Below are positions 6,409 through 7,547 of a DNA stretch of 7,547 nt, one piece after another. Under the pieces are notes generated by a model, which searched no databases, was not told where the DNA came from, and saw only the letters and a list, made by a program, of their open reading frames with translations. The DNA is from Anaerolineales bacterium (GTDB lineage: Bacteria > Chloroflexota > Anaerolineae > Anaerolineales > Villigracilaceae), in contig JAEURF010000080.1 of assembly GCA_016789205.1 (NCBI GenBank), positions 1 to 7,547 of the forward strand, given 5' to 3'. The translations under genes and the position numbers were made by a program. Each line of letters starts with the position of its first letter. Position 1 is the stretch's first letter.

Positions 6409-6860
6409 GGTGGTTGAAGAATAATATTGGTTGCGCTACCAGTCAGCGTAATTGTATCTGAGCCGATGATGTTTCCAGTAAACGGCATCACAATTGGATA
6501 TTGATAAATGACATTAACGCGGATGCTATTAGCAACGCCGCGTGTCGTTCCACGACAATCATCTCCAATTGCATCAATATCTACAGTTACTCGTGATGTA
6601 TCCCTTAAATCTACTGGAGATGAAAAGACCGCTTCATCACTACGGGGGAGAATGTTGCGCGCGCGGTTTTCTATTTCTTTCGTGTTACTTGGGTTAAAAG
6701 AACCGTACAAAGCGCCTTCCTGTGCCGCATCTCTTAAGATGGAATAAGAAAAAAGCGCCATGCCAAAATCTATTGTACCTAATAAGATTAAGAGAATCAC
6801 AGGTAAGCTGATCGCCAGCTCAATTAAACTTTGACCTTTTTCTTGATTGTTTTTTTTCAT
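6399..6860 (-). CDS. Small TadE-like pseudopilin
   Basis: This 153-residue protein starts MKKNNQEKGQSLIELAISLP: a short charged leader, GQSLIELA with the conserved Glu at position 14, then a hydrophobic helix (to about 37). This matches the TadE/TadF type of Flp minor pilin, and the total length is typical. The soluble part (40-153) includes DAAQEGALYGS (43-53), a segment common in TadE proteins, and ends with a Cys near the C-terminus. The ATG lies one base after the upstream stop, and the end overlaps the next gene by 10 bases, so these genes are probably translated as a coupled set. It likely forms a minor pseudopilin in the same apparatus as its neighbours. Confidence 0.88.
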   Translation of the reverse strand: MKKNNQEKGQSLIELAISLPVILLILLGTIDFGMALFSYSILRDAAQEGALYGSFNPSNTKEIENRARNILPRSDEAVFSSPVDLRDTSRVTVDIDAIGDDCRGTTRGVANSIRVNVIYQYPIVMPFTGNIIGSDTITLTGSATNIILQPPCP

Positions 6861-6861
6861 T

Positions 6862-7547
6862 TTATTTACTTGAATCTATCGGATAATTGATACAACCCGG
6901 CGTACCCAACGTGACGATGATTCTTTCGGTTCCATCAATGGTGTCATAATCTTGATGGAAAATAAATTCAATCGTTGATGCACCCGGCGGGATAAACGGG
7001 TAATATGCCGGTATAAAAGCGGATGGGGCGTGAATATCACCGTTCCAGGTTTGCCTATCAAGTCGAATTTGAGTCAAGCGAAGCGTACGGTCGCCTCCAT
7101 TGTGACCCGTATCATGATTCCATTCAACATAAATTTGTGCTACAGATAATCTATATCCTGTATCGTTTGATATATCCATGCGCATGATGTTGTTTTCAAA
7201 TTCAAGCCCACCATGCGAGACGCTTGTAATGCCAGTACAACTGATTGGCGTAGGTGTAATCGAGGCAGTCCAAGTGGGTAAGGGTGTGAAGGATGGGGTT
7301 AAAGTTGTAGTGGGTGGTAAGGTATTGAAAGGTGTTCTGTTTTGTGTGCCAGAAATTGGAGGTACTTTTGTAATTGTAGGCGCAATGGTTTCAGTAGGGA
7401 CATTGCTTGTGGCAACTTTAGAGGGCGTGGGTGATTCGGCACGAAAACCTGTTGGCACTGCTGAACCAAAAATGGGAATCGAAATTAGAAATGTTCGAGC
7501 ATTTGCAGAGACAATTGTGATTGGGTCTAATGGCAGAATTTCGATAA
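6862..7547 (-). CDS. TadE-like protein with Thr-Pro linker and C-terminal beta domain (5' end outside the window)
   Basis: The frame is open to the window edge, so the gene continues upstream. A GTG at 7458 is in frame but is not a convincing start, because 29 protein-like codons precede it. The visible 227 residues begin IEILPLDPITIVSANARTF and run into LISIPIFGSAVPTG, resembling the end of the TadE-like region in the large gene at 921-2762 (its residues 175-186 read NFTFMVLPIFGF). A Ser/Thr/Pro linker follows (about 38-101), then a Cys-led beta domain from SCTGITSVSHG (102-112) to the C-terminus, with a second Cys near the end that could pair with the first. The layout is that of the large protein with one linker and one domain. 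The stop is one base from the next ATG. Its N-terminal TadE signal cannot be seen, so the family call is by analogy. Confidence 0.78.
   Translation of the reverse strand, partial: IEILPLDPITIVSANARTFLISIPIFGSAVPTGFRAESPTPSKVATSNVPTETIAPTITKVPPISGTQNRTPFNTLPPTTTLTPSFTPLPTWTASITPTPISCTGITSVSHGGLEFENNIMRMDISNDTGYRLSVAQIYVEWNHDTGHNGGDRTLRLTQIRLDRQTWNGDIHAPSAFIPAYYPFIPPGASTIEFIFHQDYDTIDGTERIIVTLGTPGCINYPIDSSK
7246..7434 (-). repeat. Ser/Thr/Pro-rich linker coding segment
   Basis: This encodes residues 38-100 of the partial protein, with PTPS, APTIT, PPTTTLTPS and TPTP units. It is less regular than the linkers at 939-1220 and 1596-1703 and is followed by a domain that also begins with a Cys, the same linker-Cys pattern as in the large gene. 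Confidence 0.75.

Noticed and set aside
7456..7458. GTG as the start of the first TadE-like protein in the block
   Set aside because: The frame stays open for 29 more codons to the window edge and those codons resemble the end of a TadE-like region, so the gene starts outside the window.

Overview
The window looks like a bacterial chromosome segment, most likely from a Chloroflexota (Anaerolineae-type) bacterium. That guess rests on the multi-gene set of TadE/TadG-like secreted proteins with long Thr-Pro linkers, the moderate-to-low GC content, and the sequence style of GlmS. It is an inference from family habits, not a database result. Every gene I can support is on the minus strand, so the window reads from high to low coordinates.

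From 7547 down to about 921 lies one tightly packed, operon-like block of Tad/Flp-pilus-type envelope genes: the C-terminal part of a TadE-like protein with a Thr-Pro linker (6862-7547, cut by the window edge), a small TadE-like pseudopilin (6399-6860), a TadG-like protein with a repetitive Gly-rich beta domain (5137-6408), a frame-broken gene remnant (4930-5136), a second TadE-like pseudopilin (4287-4925), a TadG-like protein with a von Willebrand factor A domain (2803-4254), and a large TadE-like protein with two Cys-led beta domains and three Thr-Pro linkers (921-2762). Gaps between intact neighbours run from a 10-base overlap to 40 bases. A strong 15-bp hairpin terminator (866-899) closes the block. 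The promoter must lie outside the window.

Beyond the terminator is a gene-free stretch of about 455 bases (465-920), and it holds the most interesting element. Read on the minus strand, positions 804-556 fold into what I identify as a glmS self-cleaving ribozyme, immediately upstream of glmS (1-464, N-terminal 154 codons). The support is the cleavage-site sequence A/GCGC, a 10-bp P1, the GUUGACGAGG core, a 7-bp P2, the AUCGA...GCGG core, a P3 hairpin whose whole 6-nt loop pairs with a downstream AUGGUA (P3.1 pseudoknot), and a P4-like stem. It carries an insertion of about 76 nt made of two strong hairpins. Glucosamine-6-phosphate made by GlmS would trigger self-cleavage of its own mRNA.

The Tad block and glmS are probably separate transcription units. 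A TATAAT box sits just past the terminator and may serve glmS.
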